Positions 9,741 to 19,472 are shown, counted from the first letter of the stretch. The stretch is DNA of 64,000 bases from Amycolatopsis japonica (GCF_000732925.1 NZ_CP008953.1:2170001-2234000); one strand, 5' to 3'. Numbers and translations: made by a program. The notes: generated from the letters alone by a model not told the origin.

Positions 9741-10588
9741 AGCACATTCACGCGGGTAAGGTCCGGGACCTTTACGAAATCGACGGCGACATTCTGCTCG
9801 TCGCGTCGGATCGCGTTTCGGTCTACGACGTCTCGCTGCCGACCCCGATCCCGGACAAGGGCGCGCTGCTGAACCAGCTTTCCGCCTGGTGGTTCGAAAA
9901 GATGGCCGACGTGGTGCCGAACCACGTCGTTTCCACGACCGACGTGCCCGCCGAATTCGCCGGCCGCGCCATGCGCTGCAAGCCGCTGAAGATGATCCAG
10001 GTCGAGTGCATCGCGCGCGGCTACCTCACCGGTCTCGGGATGCGCGAATACCAGCGTGACGGCAAGGTTTCCGGGGTCGAGCTGCCCGCCGGTCTGGTCG
10101 AGGCGGACAAGCTGCCCGAGCCGATCTTCACGCCCACGACGAAGATCTCCGACACCGGTCACGACGAGTTCATGACCTTCGCCGACGTCGTGAACGAGAT
10201 CGGCCAGGAGACCGCGGACCGCATCCGCGAGCTGACGCTCGAGGTCTATACCAAGGGCGCGGAGCACGCGGCGAAGAACGGCATCATCATCGCCGACACC
10301 AAGATCGAATTCGGGTTCGACGCCGACGGCGTGCTGACGCTCGGGGACGAGGTCCTCACGTCGGACTCGTCGCGGTTCTGGCCCGCCGACGAGTACGAGC
10401 CGGGCCGGACGCAGCACGCGTTCGACAAGCAGTTCGTCCGTGACTGGTCCACCACGACCGGCTGGGACAAGACGCCGCCAGGACCCGCCATCCCGGCCGA
10501 GATCGTCGAGGCGACCCGCAAGCGCTACACCGAGGTCTACGAAAGGATCACCGGGAACACCTGGATTCCCGGTGGTGGTCATGCCTGA
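9737..10588 (+). CDS. purC: Phosphoribosylaminoimidazole-succinocarboxamide synthase (SAICAR synthetase)
   Basis: The 283-aa protein opens HAGKVRDLYEIDGDILLVASD, the PurC N-terminal signature, and contains VECIARGYLTG and ADTKIEFGFDADG, the second family motif. It joins aspartate to CAIR with ATP in purine synthesis. The start overlaps the upstream gntR stop by 4 nt, an unusual partner for purC, and the 3' end overlaps the next small gene by 8 nt. Confidence 0.95.
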   Translation: MKHIHAGKVRDLYEIDGDILLVASDRVSVYDVSLPTPIPDKGALLNQLSAWWFEKMADVVPNHVVSTTDVPAEFAGRAMRCKPLKMIQVECIARGYLTGLGMREYQRDGKVSGVELPAGLVEADKLPEPIFTPTTKISDTGHDEFMTFADVVNEIGQETADRIRELTLEVYTKGAEHAAKNGIIIADTKIEFGFDADGVLTLGDEVLTSDSSRFWPADEYEPGRTQHAFDKQFVRDWSTTTGWDKTPPGPAIPAEIVEATRKRYTEVYERITGNTWIPGGGHA

Positions 10589-10808
10589 ACAGCAGGTCTA
10601 CGACCCGTACCGGCTGATCGACGACGTCGAGGGCCTGCTGATCCAGCGGGGCCACGCGCCGGAGCGGCTCGACGGCCGGACCGGTGACCGGGTCGCCGGC
10701 GCGAGCAGATTGTTGCGGGGCTTGGGAATCGATCCCTTGCGCGCGCCTGGTGACGCGCTCGACCTCGACGGTCAGATCGCGTACCAGTCCCGCGTGCACG
10801 GCGACTGA
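10581..10808 (+). CDS. Small hypothetical protein, 75 aa
   Basis: MPEQQVYDPYRLIDDVEGLL starts inside the last codons of purC, with GGTGGTGG as a possible ribosome site. The protein is soluble-looking and acidic; no family recognised. The operon ends after it at a strong hairpin, so it probably belongs to the gntR-purC message. Confidence 0.55.
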   Translation: MPEQQVYDPYRLIDDVEGLLIQRGHAPERLDGRTGDRVAGASRLLRGLGIDPLRAPGDALDLDGQIAYQSRVHGD

Positions 10809-10815
10809 GGTGTGT

Positions 10816-10870
10816 CGCAGTTAGTCGGCTAAATGCGGGAAAAGCGTCCGCATTTAGCCGACTAACTGCG
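10816..10870. terminator. Bidirectional hairpin terminator, 23-bp arms
   Basis: Perfect arms 10816-10838 and 10848-10870 flank a 9-nt loop between convergent transcripts. The arm contains GGCTAAATGCGG, related to the short CTAAATGCG palindromes elsewhere in the window, so it is also a dispersed-repeat copy. Confidence 0.75.
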
Positions 10871-10880
10871 TTCCGGGGGA

Positions 10881-11870
10881 TCAGGGGGAGCGGGTCAGCG
10901 TCGGGTCGGTCTCGGTGACGCCGTCGAGAGCCTCGTCGATCGCGGCGAGCAGATCCGCGTCCAGCTTCACGCCTGCCGCCTTCACGTTCTCGTGCACCTG
11001 CTCCGGCCGCGAGGCGCCGATGATCGCCGAAGCGACGTTCGGGTTCTGCAGCACCCACGCCACGGCCAGCTGGGCCATCGTCAGGCCCGCCTTCTCCGCG
11101 ATGGGCTCGAGCCGTTGCACGCGCTCGAGGACGTCGTCGTTGAGGAAGCGGGCGACCATGTTGGCGCCGCCCTTCTCGTCGGTCGCGCGGGAGCCCTCGG
11201 GCAGCGGCTGACCGGGCTCGTACTTGCCGGTGAGCACGCCCTGCGCGATCGGCGACCAGACGATCTGGCTGAGCCCCTCACGCTCGGAGGCCGGGACGAC
11301 CTGCGCCTCGATGACCCGCCACAGCGCGTTGTACTGCGGCTGGTTCGAGATGAGGGGCACGTTGAGCTCGCGCGCGATCGCCGCGCCCTGGGTGATCTGC
11401 TCGGCGGTCCATTCGGAGACGCCGACGTAGAGCACCTTGCCCTGGCGGACGAGGTCGGCGAAGGCGAGGAACGTCTCTTCGAGCGGGACGGTCCGGTCGA
11501 ACCGGTGCGCCTGGTAGAGGTCGACGTAGTCGGTGCCGAGGCGCTTCAGCGAGGCGTGCGCCGATTCCATGATGTGCTTGCGGCCGAGGCCCTGGTCGTT
11601 CGGGCCCTTGGGGCCGGTGGGCCAGTAGACCTTGGTGAAGATCTCCAGGCTCTCGCGGCGCAGGCCCTTCAGGCCGCGGCCGAGTACCGATTCGGCGGCC
11701 GTGTTCGCGTAAACATCGGCGGTGTCGAAGGTCGTGATGCCGACGTCGAGCGCCGCCTTGATGCAGGCCTGGGCCTGGTCCTCTTCCACCTGGGACCCGT
11801 GGGTGAGCCAGTTGCCGTACGAGATCTCACTGACATTGAGGCCGCTGCGGCCCAGTCGTCGAAACTCCAT
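10881..11870 (-). CDS. Aldo/keto reductase
   Basis: At 329 aa it is a full-length AKR of the potassium-channel-beta-like/glyceraldehyde-3-phosphate reductase group. It has the (beta/alpha)8 motif order: FDTADVYA (catalytic Asp and Tyr), a Lys in LEIFTKVYWP, YVDLYQAHRFDR (catalytic His) and SNQPQYNALWR. NADPH binding residues lie near SAIIGASRPEQVHEN. It reduces aldehydes or ketones; substrate unknown. The ATG is 57 nt from the DUF3043 transcript end. Confidence 0.9.
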   Translation of the reverse strand: MEFRRLGRSGLNVSEISYGNWLTHGSQVEEDQAQACIKAALDVGITTFDTADVYANTAAESVLGRGLKGLRRESLEIFTKVYWPTGPKGPNDQGLGRKHIMESAHASLKRLGTDYVDLYQAHRFDRTVPLEETFLAFADLVRQGKVLYVGVSEWTAEQITQGAAIARELNVPLISNQPQYNALWRVIEAQVVPASEREGLSQIVWSPIAQGVLTGKYEPGQPLPEGSRATDEKGGANMVARFLNDDVLERVQRLEPIAEKAGLTMAQLAVAWVLQNPNVASAIIGASRPEQVHENVKAAGVKLDADLLAAIDEALDGVTETDPTLTRSP

Positions 11871-11884
11871 GGGCGCGACTCTAC

Positions 11885-11915
11885 CCCAGGCCGTTAGCGT
11901 CGCTAACGACCTGGG
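11885..11915. terminator. Hairpin downstream of the DUF3043 gene
   Basis: Fifteen-bp arms with one mismatch flank a single T, reading CCCAGGTCGTTAGCG on the minus strand. It lies between the DUF3043 stop and the start of the aldo/keto reductase gene, both on the minus strand, so it should separate the two transcripts. Confidence 0.6.
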
Positions 11916-11927
11916 TTTCGCCTGTTC

Positions 11928-12584
11928 TCAGACCTTGTCGCCGGGGCTCACCCGCGGCTTGGGGACCCGCAGCTTGCGGATCTGGCTCGCCCGGATGAAG
12001 GAGTACCAGCCGACGGAGGTGCCCTTGACCGTCTCGTTCGGGAACTTCAGGCGGACCATCTTCGCGATCCGGCGCCCGCTGAGGAAGCCTTCGACGATCA
12101 TGCCGAGCAGCATCACGGTGCACAGCAGCGTCGCGTACCGCTGGACCTCGGGGTACGGCAGGATCAGCGCGACGAACACCAGGATCGCCAGCGGCATGAA
12201 CAGGCCGAGCAGGTTGCGCCGCGAGTCGACCAGGTCACGGATGTACGCCTTGACGGGGCCGCGGTCGCGGGGGAGCAGGTACTTGTCCTCGCCCGCCATC
12301 ATCCGCTCGCGGCGTTCCTTGGCGGCGTTGCGCTGCTTCGCCTTGTACTCCGGGTCGGCTTTCGCGGACTTGCGGAGTTCCTTGTTGCGCTTCATCGCCT
12401 CCCGCATGGTGGTCGGCGGGGGCGCCACCGGGCCGCGGCGCTTGGCTTCGGCCTCACGCCGTTTGGGCGTGGCCTTGCCTTTGCCGGGCGTATACGCCTT
12501 GGCCTGGACCTCGACGGCCTCGGTGTCGGGCGTCTCGGTGTCCGTCGTGGCGGAGTCTGTGGTGCTACGGCGCAGGAACCTCAC
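11928..12584 (-). CDS. DUF3043 membrane protein
   Basis: The 218-aa protein has a long charged N-terminus (about 1-125, many Lys/Arg, including GKGKATPKRREAEAKRRGP) and then two hydrophobic segments (LLGLFMPLAILVFVALILPY and a second near 160). This is the DUF3043 layout, conserved in actinobacteria next to erpA. Function unknown. The ATG at 12584 is 143 nt from the divergent erpA start. Confidence 0.85.
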   Translation of the reverse strand: MRFLRRSTTDSATTDTETPDTEAVEVQAKAYTPGKGKATPKRREAEAKRRGPVAPPPTTMREAMKRNKELRKSAKADPEYKAKQRNAAKERRERMMAGEDKYLLPRDRGPVKAYIRDLVDSRRNLLGLFMPLAILVFVALILPYPEVQRYATLLCTVMLLGMIVEGFLSGRRIAKMVRLKFPNETVKGTSVGWYSFIRASQIRKLRVPKPRVSPGDKV

Positions 12585-12727
12585 CTCACCAGGGTAGTTG
12601 CAGGCGTCACGGTGCCACGCACCAGGCCGAGCGATATGTCACCATGGAGGGGAACAGATCGGGACTCCGACGTGTTGGACCATGTGCAAGACGAGTACCC
12701 GCAGCGAGTTCGACCAGAGGGAGAACC

Positions 12728-13105
12728 ATGACGACCGCTGAGCAGGCAGCCGCAGCTCAGGCCGAAACCGCCGAGGAGACCCACGGCGTCACGTTGACCG
12801 ACGCCGCCGCCGTCAAGGCGAAGGCCCTGCTCGAGCAGGAGGGCCGCGACGACATGCACCTGCGCATCGCCGTCCAGCCCGGTGGGTGCGCCGGCCTGCG
12901 CTACCAGCTGTTCTTCGACGAGCGCACGCTCGACGGTGACCTCTTCCGTGACTTCGACGGCCTCCGCGTGGCCGTCGACCGGATGAGCGCGCCGTACGTG
13001 TCGAGCGCCGTGATCGACTTCGTCGACTCGATCGAGAAGCAGGGCTTCACGATCGACAACCCCAACGCGACGGGCAGCTGCGCCTGCGGCGACAGCTTCC
13101 ACTGA
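12728..13105 (+). CDS. erpA: Iron-sulfur cluster insertion protein, A-type carrier
   Basis: The 125-aa protein carries the three cysteines of A-type carriers: one in QPGGCAGLRYQLFF and a CxC pair in GSCACGDSFH at the C-terminus. It delivers [4Fe-4S] or [2Fe-2S] clusters to apoproteins. ATG 12728 is chosen because GAGGGAGAAC lies 7 nt upstream; in-frame codons before it are unlike the family. The neighbourhood (adoK, asnB, ctaC) matches that of the mycobacterial orthologue. Confidence 0.93.
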   Translation: MTTAEQAAAAQAETAEETHGVTLTDAAAVKAKALLEQEGRDDMHLRIAVQPGGCAGLRYQLFFDERTLDGDLFRDFDGLRVAVDRMSAPYVSSAVIDFVDSIEKQGFTIDNPNATGSCACGDSFH

Positions 13106-13116
13106 TCCGCGTCGAG

Positions 13117-13166
13117 GCATGAAGAAGGGCCGCGAACCTCACCCAGGTCGCGGCCCTTCTTCATGC
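13117..13166. terminator. Rho-independent-like terminator after erpA
   Basis: Perfect 18-bp arms (13117-13134 and 13149-13166, GCATGAAGAAGGGCCGCG) flank a 14-nt loop 11 nt past the erpA stop, and also precede the end of the convergent small gene. Confidence 0.8.
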
Positions 13167-13192
13167 TTGCGGCTTTTCGAAGCCGCCGCGGA

Positions 13193-13372
13193 TCAGACGT
13201 AGGCGTCCAGATCGGCGACCTGGGCGAGGCAACGCTCGTCCACGGTCCAGGGCGGAGCGCTCTCCCGGGGCAGGGGCATGTTCTCGGCCTGGAGGGACGA
13301 CGGGATACCGGCACAGTCGGCGATGAGTTCGCCGATCGATTCCGGTTCGAGGTGATACGCGGAAGTGGTCAC
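13193..13372 (-). CDS. Small hypothetical protein, 59 aa
   Basis: MTTSAYHLEPESIGELIADC continues to a C-terminus ERCLAQVADLDAYV. It starts at GTG 13372 with a TAGCTT -10 box (13380-13385) ending 7 nt upstream and no ribosome site, so it is read as leaderless; a TTG three codons earlier is possible. No family recognised. It sits between erpA and adoK, where M. tuberculosis has a different small gene. Confidence 0.5.
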   Translation of the reverse strand: MTTSAYHLEPESIGELIADCAGIPSSLQAENMPLPRESAPPWTVDERCLAQVADLDAYV

Positions 13373-13465
13373 GAACGACAAGCTAATGACTCATCGTGGA
13401 GTCGGACACCACTACCAACCGGTAGTGTTGATGGCCGTGCCTGAAGCAACCCGTATGGGGCATGA

Positions 13466-14512
<1,047 letters not shown>

Positions 14513-14545
14513 GCTGAAGGGGACTTTCCCCTCATGTGATGCAGC

Positions 14546-14588
14546 GAAGGGGCCCTTCACCGCGTGAGACGCGGGGAAGGGCCCCTTC
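14546..14588. repeat. Palindromic repeat GAAGGGGCCCTTC, 19-bp arms
   Basis: GAAGGGGCCCTTC plus an inner CCGCG pairs with the downstream copy around a 5-nt loop, with one mismatch. A related degenerate stretch (GAAGGGGACTTTCCCC) precedes it at about 14516-14533. It lies between adoK and the SMI1-like gene and probably replaces that gene's original start. Confidence 0.7.
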
Positions 14589-14619
14589 AGCCCACCTGCG
14601 CCGGTACGACGACAAGTTC

Positions 14620-15171
14620 GTGATCTTCGGCGCCCACACACACCTGTATCACAGCCAACCGCAGGACGAAGCCGAGGTCACGGCAGCCGAGGCCGATCTC
14701 GGCGTCGAGTTCCCGGCCGACTATCGCGACTTTCTGTGCCGGGTCGGCGCCGGTGCCGGGCCCGATCACGGCCTGCTGGGCATGGCCGAGCTGCGAGAGT
14801 GGGCCGAGGATCTGAATCCGGCCGAAGAATTCCCGTTCACCGCGGCAGACGCTCGCCGGGTTCACCAGGAGTGGCGTGACTCGGTGCGCGATCCCGATGG
14901 TGGCTGGTTCAAGGGCATCGAGGTGAGGTCCGACCTGCCTGGTTGTGTCGCCATCAGCGAACAGGGCTGCAGCGGTTTCACGATGCTGGTCACCACCGGC
15001 GAGCTGGCGGGATCGCTGTGGGACATGGACGAGTGGGGCTGGATGCCCGCCCACGCCGACCGCTCGGGCAGCCCCGGCCCGGACGAAGTGATCGACCTAG
15101 GGCCCACGCCGACCTTCGAGGCCTGGTACGACGCCTGGCTCACCGAGTCCCTGAAGCGGCTATCGCCGTGA
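14620..15171 (+). CDS. SMI1/KNR4 family protein, possibly N-terminally truncated
   Basis: The core AEADLGVEFPADYRDFLCRV and GLLGMAELREW identify a SUKH/SMI1 protein, often an immunity protein. The reading frame is open before 14620, and residues LRRYDDKFVIFGAHTHLY look like the family's usual N-terminus, yet no credible start with a ribosome site precedes them because the palindromic repeat 14546-14588 lies there. I give GTG 14620 as the first usable start. The gene may be truncated or rely on a start inside the repeat. It overlaps the convergent hydrolase by 12 nt. Confidence 0.65.
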   Translation: MIFGAHTHLYHSQPQDEAEVTAAEADLGVEFPADYRDFLCRVGAGAGPDHGLLGMAELREWAEDLNPAEEFPFTAADARRVHQEWRDSVRDPDGGWFKGIEVRSDLPGCVAISEQGCSGFTMLVTTGELAGSLWDMDEWGWMPAHADRSGSPGPDEVIDLGPTPTFEAWYDAWLTESLKRLSP

Positions 15172-15816
15172 TCCGGTCAGGATCCCGCAGATTTCGGCAG
15201 GCCGGGACATCTGCGGGCAGTGCCCCGCGTCGATCTCGATCGCGGTGACCCCGAGTCGTTCCCGGGCCGCCCGCCGCAGCCAATCCGGCCGGAGAGTGCG
15301 GTCCCGAGTGGGGACGATCACCGTCGACGGGATCTCCGGCGCCGCCCCGGCGGGATGCGCCGCGAGCACCGCCGGGTCGAACAGCCTCAGGCTGTCGAGC
15401 GCCAGCCGTTCGGTCTCGGGATCGCAGTCGTGGAAGAGGAATTCCGACGCCTTCGCGGGATCCGCCGTCGGGTCCACGCCGATCCAGTCCGGTTCGAGGA
15501 CGGACCGCGCCTCGTCCCGCAGGCTCCGCCCACCGGCGAAATCGGGGATGTAGGCGGCGACCCACACCAGCGCCCGCGCGTCGAGGGCTTCGGCGATCGC
15601 GGGCAGCAGGACTCCCGCGCCGGAATGCGCCACGACCACCGGCCGCTCGCCGTCATACTGGTCTCGCGCGTGCTGCGCGTAGCCCTCGACCGGCAGTTCT
15701 CGCGGGGTCAGCAGATCCACCGCGATCGTGCGGTGCCCGGCGGCGGCGAGCAGCTTCGCCACCCTGTCCCAGCCCGCCGGGCTCTGCGTCGTGCCGTGCA
15801 CGAGGACGAAGTCCAT
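15160..15816 (-). CDS. Alpha/beta hydrolase
   Basis: The 218-aa protein starts MDFVLVHGTTQSPAGWDRVA. It has the HG oxyanion motif near residue 7, a nucleophile elbow VVAHSGAGVLLPA (Ser), and GHCPQMSRPAEI supplying the late catalytic His. Similar esterase-like proteins act on small esters; substrate unknown. A long in-frame extension upstream is non-coding in character, so ATG 15816 is taken as the start. Confidence 0.85.
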   Translation of the reverse strand: MDFVLVHGTTQSPAGWDRVAKLLAAAGHRTIAVDLLTPRELPVEGYAQHARDQYDGERPVVVAHSGAGVLLPAIAEALDARALVWVAAYIPDFAGGRSLRDEARSVLEPDWIGVDPTADPAKASEFLFHDCDPETERLALDSLRLFDPAVLAAHPAGAAPEIPSTVIVPTRDRTLRPDWLRRAARERLGVTAIEIDAGHCPQMSRPAEICGILTGSRR

Positions 15817-15872
15817 CGCTCCATGCTGGCCTCCACCGGGTGAACGGTGAAGGCCAGCCGCACGAGTCGTGA

Positions 15873-17807
15873 CTAGAGTTTCACCGGGTAGACGGGTTCC
15901 GGAACCTCGGGCTTGATGCGGTTCTCGACGAAGATGCCGTGCCACAGCATGAACACCAGCAGCGCCCACAGCTGACGGCTGCGGTCGAGCTGCCCGGCCT
16001 TGTGCTCTTCGAGCAGCGCCAGGACGGCCTTCTTGTCGAGCAGCGCGTCGGTCTGCGAGTCCGAGATGATGCCCTTGGCCCAGTCGTACATCTCGTTGCG
16101 CAGCCACAGCCGGATCGGCACCGGGAAGCCCAGCTTGCGCCGGTTCAGGACGTGGCCGGGGATGATCTTCGCCAGTGCCTGGCGCAGCGCGTACTTCGTG
16201 GTGCCGTGCGCGAGCTTCTGGTCGAGCGGGATGGTCGAGGCGACCTTGAACACCTCGGCGTCGAGGAACGGCACGCGCAGTTCCAGCGAGTTCGCCATGG
16301 TCACCTTGTCGGCCTTGACCAGGATGTCGCCGCGCAGCCAGGTGTAGAGGTCGACGTGCTGCATGCGCGCGACCGGGTCCCAGTTCTCCGAGATCTTGTA
16401 CCAAGGCGCGGTGACGTCCTTGAAGCCGATCCCGTCCTCGTACGTGCGCAGCACCTTGCGGAGCTGGTCGTCGCGGAAGTTGCGCGCGTTGCCGTAGTAG
16501 CGGTCCTCCAGCGGCAGCGCCCCGCGCCGCAGCAGGTCCTTGCCGCGGGTGCCCTCCGGGATCTTCGTGGAGACCTTGCCGATGATCTTCCGCATCCCGC
16601 CGGGGATCTTCTCGAACGGCGCCAGCGAGATCGGCTCGTTGTAGATCGTGTAGCCGCAGAAGAGCTCGTCGGCGCCTTCGCCGGACAGCACCGCCTTGAC
16701 GTGCTTGCGGGCTTCGCGCGCGATGAACCAGAGCGGCACGAGCGCCGGGTCCGCCACCGGGTCGTCGAGGTACCAGACGATGAGCGGCAGCGCCTCCATC
16801 ATCTCGTCCGCCGACACCGTGCGGACCACGTGCTTCACGCCGATCGCGGCGGCCGATTCGGCGGCGACGTCGACCTCGGAGTAACCCTCGCGCTCGAACC
16901 CGGTGGTGAAGGCGATCAGGTTCGGGTTGTGCTCCTTGGCCAGCGTCGCGGTCGCCGTGGAGTCGATGCCGCCGGAGAGGAACGCGCCGACCGTGACGTC
17001 CGGGTCGGAGATCATGTGCTTGCCGACCGAGTCGCGCATCACATCGGCGATGCGCTCGTACAGCTCGTCGGCCTCGGCCTGGCTGTTCACCGGCTTCGCA
17101 TTGAACGTGGGGTGGAAGTAGCGCGTGAACTCGACGTCACCGCCGGGGACCACCCGGAACGACGTGCCGGACTCGACGCGGCGGATACCGGTGTGCATCG
17201 ACTCGGGTTCCGGCACGTACTGCAGCACCAGGTAGTGCTGCAGGGCCGTCTTGTCCAGCTCGTCCTGGACGCCGAGCACGCTCGAAAGCTCCAGCAGGCT
17301 CTTCTTCTCGCTGGAGAAGGCGACCTTGCCGGGGCCTGCCGAGTAGAACAGCGGCTTGATGCCGAACGGGTCCCGCGCGCCGAAGACGACCTTCTCCTGC
17401 GAGTCCCAGATCAGGAAGGCGAACATGCCGCGCAGCTTCTTGACCGCTTCGTCGCCGAGGTAGTGGTACGCCGCGACGATGGCCTCGCCGTCACCTTCTG
17501 TGGCGAATTTCGCACCGTGCCCGGCGGCCAGCTCGTCACGCAGCTCTTTGTAGTTGTAGATCTCGCCGTTGAAGTTCAGCGTGTAGCGCTCCGGAGCCTC
17601 CGGCGGACCCCACACCAGTGGCTGGTGGGCGTGGTCGACGTCGATGAAGGCCAGCCGGTTGAAGCCGTAGACCACCTCGGCGTCGGCCCAGGTGTCGTGC
17701 TCGTCGGGGCCGCGGTGCCGCTGGCAGCGCATGGCCGCGTCGACGGCGTCACGGGCGCTCGCAGCGTCGGCTTCGGTCGAACAGATCAGTCCAAGCAGGC
17801 CGCACAC
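15873..17807 (-). CDS. asnB: Asparagine synthetase, glutamine-hydrolysing
   Basis: The 644-aa protein has an N-terminal class II glutamine amidotransferase domain whose Cys2 becomes the nucleophile after Met removal (MCGLLGLIC), followed by RHRGPDEHDTW and NGEIYNYKELRDEL. The synthetase domain has GAFLSGGIDSTA, the PP-loop for ATP. GTG 17807 is chosen over an in-frame GTG 15 nt upstream because only it exposes Cys2. Its neighbours adoK and ctaC match mycobacteria. It is divergent from ctaC with 174 nt between the starts. Confidence 0.94.
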   Translation of the reverse strand: MCGLLGLICSTEADAASARDAVDAAMRCQRHRGPDEHDTWADAEVVYGFNRLAFIDVDHAHQPLVWGPPEAPERYTLNFNGEIYNYKELRDELAAGHGAKFATEGDGEAIVAAYHYLGDEAVKKLRGMFAFLIWDSQEKVVFGARDPFGIKPLFYSAGPGKVAFSSEKKSLLELSSVLGVQDELDKTALQHYLVLQYVPEPESMHTGIRRVESGTSFRVVPGGDVEFTRYFHPTFNAKPVNSQAEADELYERIADVMRDSVGKHMISDPDVTVGAFLSGGIDSTATATLAKEHNPNLIAFTTGFEREGYSEVDVAAESAAAIGVKHVVRTVSADEMMEALPLIVWYLDDPVADPALVPLWFIAREARKHVKAVLSGEGADELFCGYTIYNEPISLAPFEKIPGGMRKIIGKVSTKIPEGTRGKDLLRRGALPLEDRYYGNARNFRDDQLRKVLRTYEDGIGFKDVTAPWYKISENWDPVARMQHVDLYTWLRGDILVKADKVTMANSLELRVPFLDAEVFKVASTIPLDQKLAHGTTKYALRQALAKIIPGHVLNRRKLGFPVPIRLWLRNEMYDWAKGIISDSQTDALLDKKAVLALLEEHKAGQLDRSRQLWALLVFMLWHGIFVENRIKPEVPEPVYPVKL

Positions 17808-17863
17808 GTCTAGTTCACACACCTCTTGTTGGCCGAGCGGGGAGAAGGGCCCAGTATGCCGGT

Positions 17864-17877
17864 GGGTGTGTACACCC
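17864..17877. promoter_or_regulatory. Small palindrome in the asnB-ctaC divergent promoter region
   Basis: GGGTGT-GT-ACACCC is an exact inverted repeat of 6-bp arms midway between the two divergent genes. It could be an operator. A TAGGCT -10-like box for ctaC lies at 17941-17946. Confidence 0.35.
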
Positions 17878-17981
17878 GGATGTGGTGGGGGATACGCGTG
17901 TTGGGGTCACCCCTTGGTCAGCGCGGCGTCGCAACTCGGCTAGGCTCCGGCTGTCACAAAGATCGGTCGAGGAGGCTCTGG

Positions 17982-18938
17982 GTGAAAGGGCAAGGCGCAG
18001 TGGGAAATCCAGAGCGCATCCCGGTTAAGCGGGCTGGTCGCGTCGCAGCGCTCGCCGCGCTGGTGATGCTGACCGCGACGGGCTGTTCCGGGGACGAGAT
18101 CCTCCGCTTCGGCTGGCCGGTCGGGGTGACCCCGCAGGCGCACGACATGCGCACCTTGTGGACGTGGACCGTCATCGCCGCGCTGGCCGTCGGTGTCATC
18201 GTGTGGGCGCTGATCTTCTGGACCGCGATCTTCCACCGCAAGAAGAAGACCGCCGACGGCGCGGAAGAGGAACTGCCCCGTCAGTTCCAGTACAACATCC
18301 CGCTGGAGATCTTCACGGTCGTCGTCCCGACGATCATGGTCTGCGTGCTGTTCTTCTTCACCGCGACCACCGAGAACCGCGTGCTCGCCGAGACGGAGAA
18401 CCCGGACGTCACGGTCGACATCGTCGCGTTCCAGTGGAACTGGGAGTTCAAGTACAAGAGCGACTCCAAGAACCACGAGGACCCCGAGATCACCACGGTC
18501 GGCAGCTCGACCGAGATCCCGCTGCTGGTCCTGCCGACGAACAAGACGATCCAGTACAACCTGCGGTCGGCCGACGTCATCCACTCGTTCTGGGTGCCGG
18601 AGTTCCACTTCAAGCGGGACGTCATGCCGGACCCGGAGAAGAACAACCAGGACTTCACCTTCCAGAACTCGATCGACAAGGAAGGTTCGTTCGTCGGCCG
18701 CTGCGCCGAACTGTGCGGCACCTACCACTCGGGGATGAACTTCGAGGTCAGGGCGCTCTCGCCGGACAAGTACGCGCAGTACATCCAGCTCCGCGGCACC
18801 GTGAACCCGAAGAGCGGCAAGCCGAACACGGCTTCCGAAGCGCTGACGGCGATGAACTGCGGCGACCTGTGCTCGCCCTACGCCGTCACCACCACCCCGT
18901 TCAACACCGACCGCACCGCGCGGGTCGCGTCCAACTGA
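17982..18938 (+). CDS. ctaC: Cytochrome c oxidase subunit II
   Basis: The 318-aa protein has a lipoprotein-type signal ending LTATGC (Cys35), two membrane helices (about 57-78 and 99-120) and a C-terminal cupredoxin domain. CuA ligands are visible as His in ADVIHSFWVPEFHF and the CAELCGTYHSGM cluster. It takes electrons from the cytochrome c domains of QcrC in the bcc-aa3 supercomplex and passes them to subunit I, whose gene is not in the window. GTG 17982 has a strong GGAGG 7 nt upstream. Confidence 0.95.
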   Translation: MKGQGAVGNPERIPVKRAGRVAALAALVMLTATGCSGDEILRFGWPVGVTPQAHDMRTLWTWTVIAALAVGVIVWALIFWTAIFHRKKKTADGAEEELPRQFQYNIPLEIFTVVVPTIMVCVLFFFTATTENRVLAETENPDVTVDIVAFQWNWEFKYKSDSKNHEDPEITTVGSSTEIPLLVLPTNKTIQYNLRSADVIHSFWVPEFHFKRDVMPDPEKNNQDFTFQNSIDKEGSFVGRCAELCGTYHSGMNFEVRALSPDKYAQYIQLRGTVNPKSGKPNTASEALTAMNCGDLCSPYAVTTTPFNTDRTARVASN

Positions 18939-18978
18939 CCCGGCTGTTCGAGCCCGAAACAGGAGTGAGGCAACGTCC

Positions 18979-19398
18979 ATGAAGGTCGAAGGACGGATTT
19001 TCTTCCTCGTCGCGGTCTTCTCCGTCATCGTCGCGGGTATCTACGCGTACATGACCGGAACGATGACCCGGGACGGCGTCGAGCCGGTCGGTGTGGTGGC
19101 CCTGATCCTCACCGGTGGCCTGGCCTTCCTGGCCGGGAGCTACCTGCAGTTCGTGGCGCGGCGCATCGAGCCGCGGCCGGAGGACCGGGAAGACGCCGAG
19201 ATCAGCGACGGTGCCGGTGAGCTGGGCTTCTTCAGCCCGGGCAGCTACTGGCCGATCGGTCTCGCGGCGGCCGCCGCGCTGACCGGTGTCGCGCTCGCGT
19301 TCTTCCACGTCTGGCTGCTGATCATCGCGCTGGGCCTGGTCATCATCGCCATCGGCGGGCTGGTGTTCGAGTACCACACCGGTCCGAACCACGAGTGA
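18979..19398 (+). CDS. ctaF: Cytochrome c oxidase subunit IV, actinobacterial type
   Basis: The 139-aa protein has four hydrophobic segments and the conserved start MKVEGRIFFLVAVFSVIVAG typical of CtaF. It is a structural subunit of the aa3 oxidase in actinobacteria. It lies 40 nt after ctaC, presumably in one operon, and is followed by a hairpin. Confidence 0.92.
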   Translation: MKVEGRIFFLVAVFSVIVAGIYAYMTGTMTRDGVEPVGVVALILTGGLAFLAGSYLQFVARRIEPRPEDREDAEISDGAGELGFFSPGSYWPIGLAAAAALTGVALAFFHVWLLIIALGLVIIAIGGLVFEYHTGPNHE

Positions 19399-19410
19399 CG
19401 TTCTGACGCC

Positions 19411-19451
19411 GGAAGCGGCGCCTCGGTCTTCGGACCGGGGCGCCGCTTTCC
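19411..19451 (+). terminator. Hairpin terminator after ctaF
   Basis: GGAAGCGGCGCC pairs with GGCGCCGCTTTCC, with an inner CGGTC/GACCG stem around TTCG, 12 nt after the ctaF stop. Confidence 0.7.
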
Positions 19452-19472
19452 GCATTCAGAGGACTAAACGCG
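19451..19472. repeat. Short palindrome CGCATTCAG-AGGA-CTAAACGCG
   Basis: A copy of the short AGGACTAAAYGCG family. It overlaps the end of the EamA gene and supplies its last residues and its TAG stop. Confidence 0.7.
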
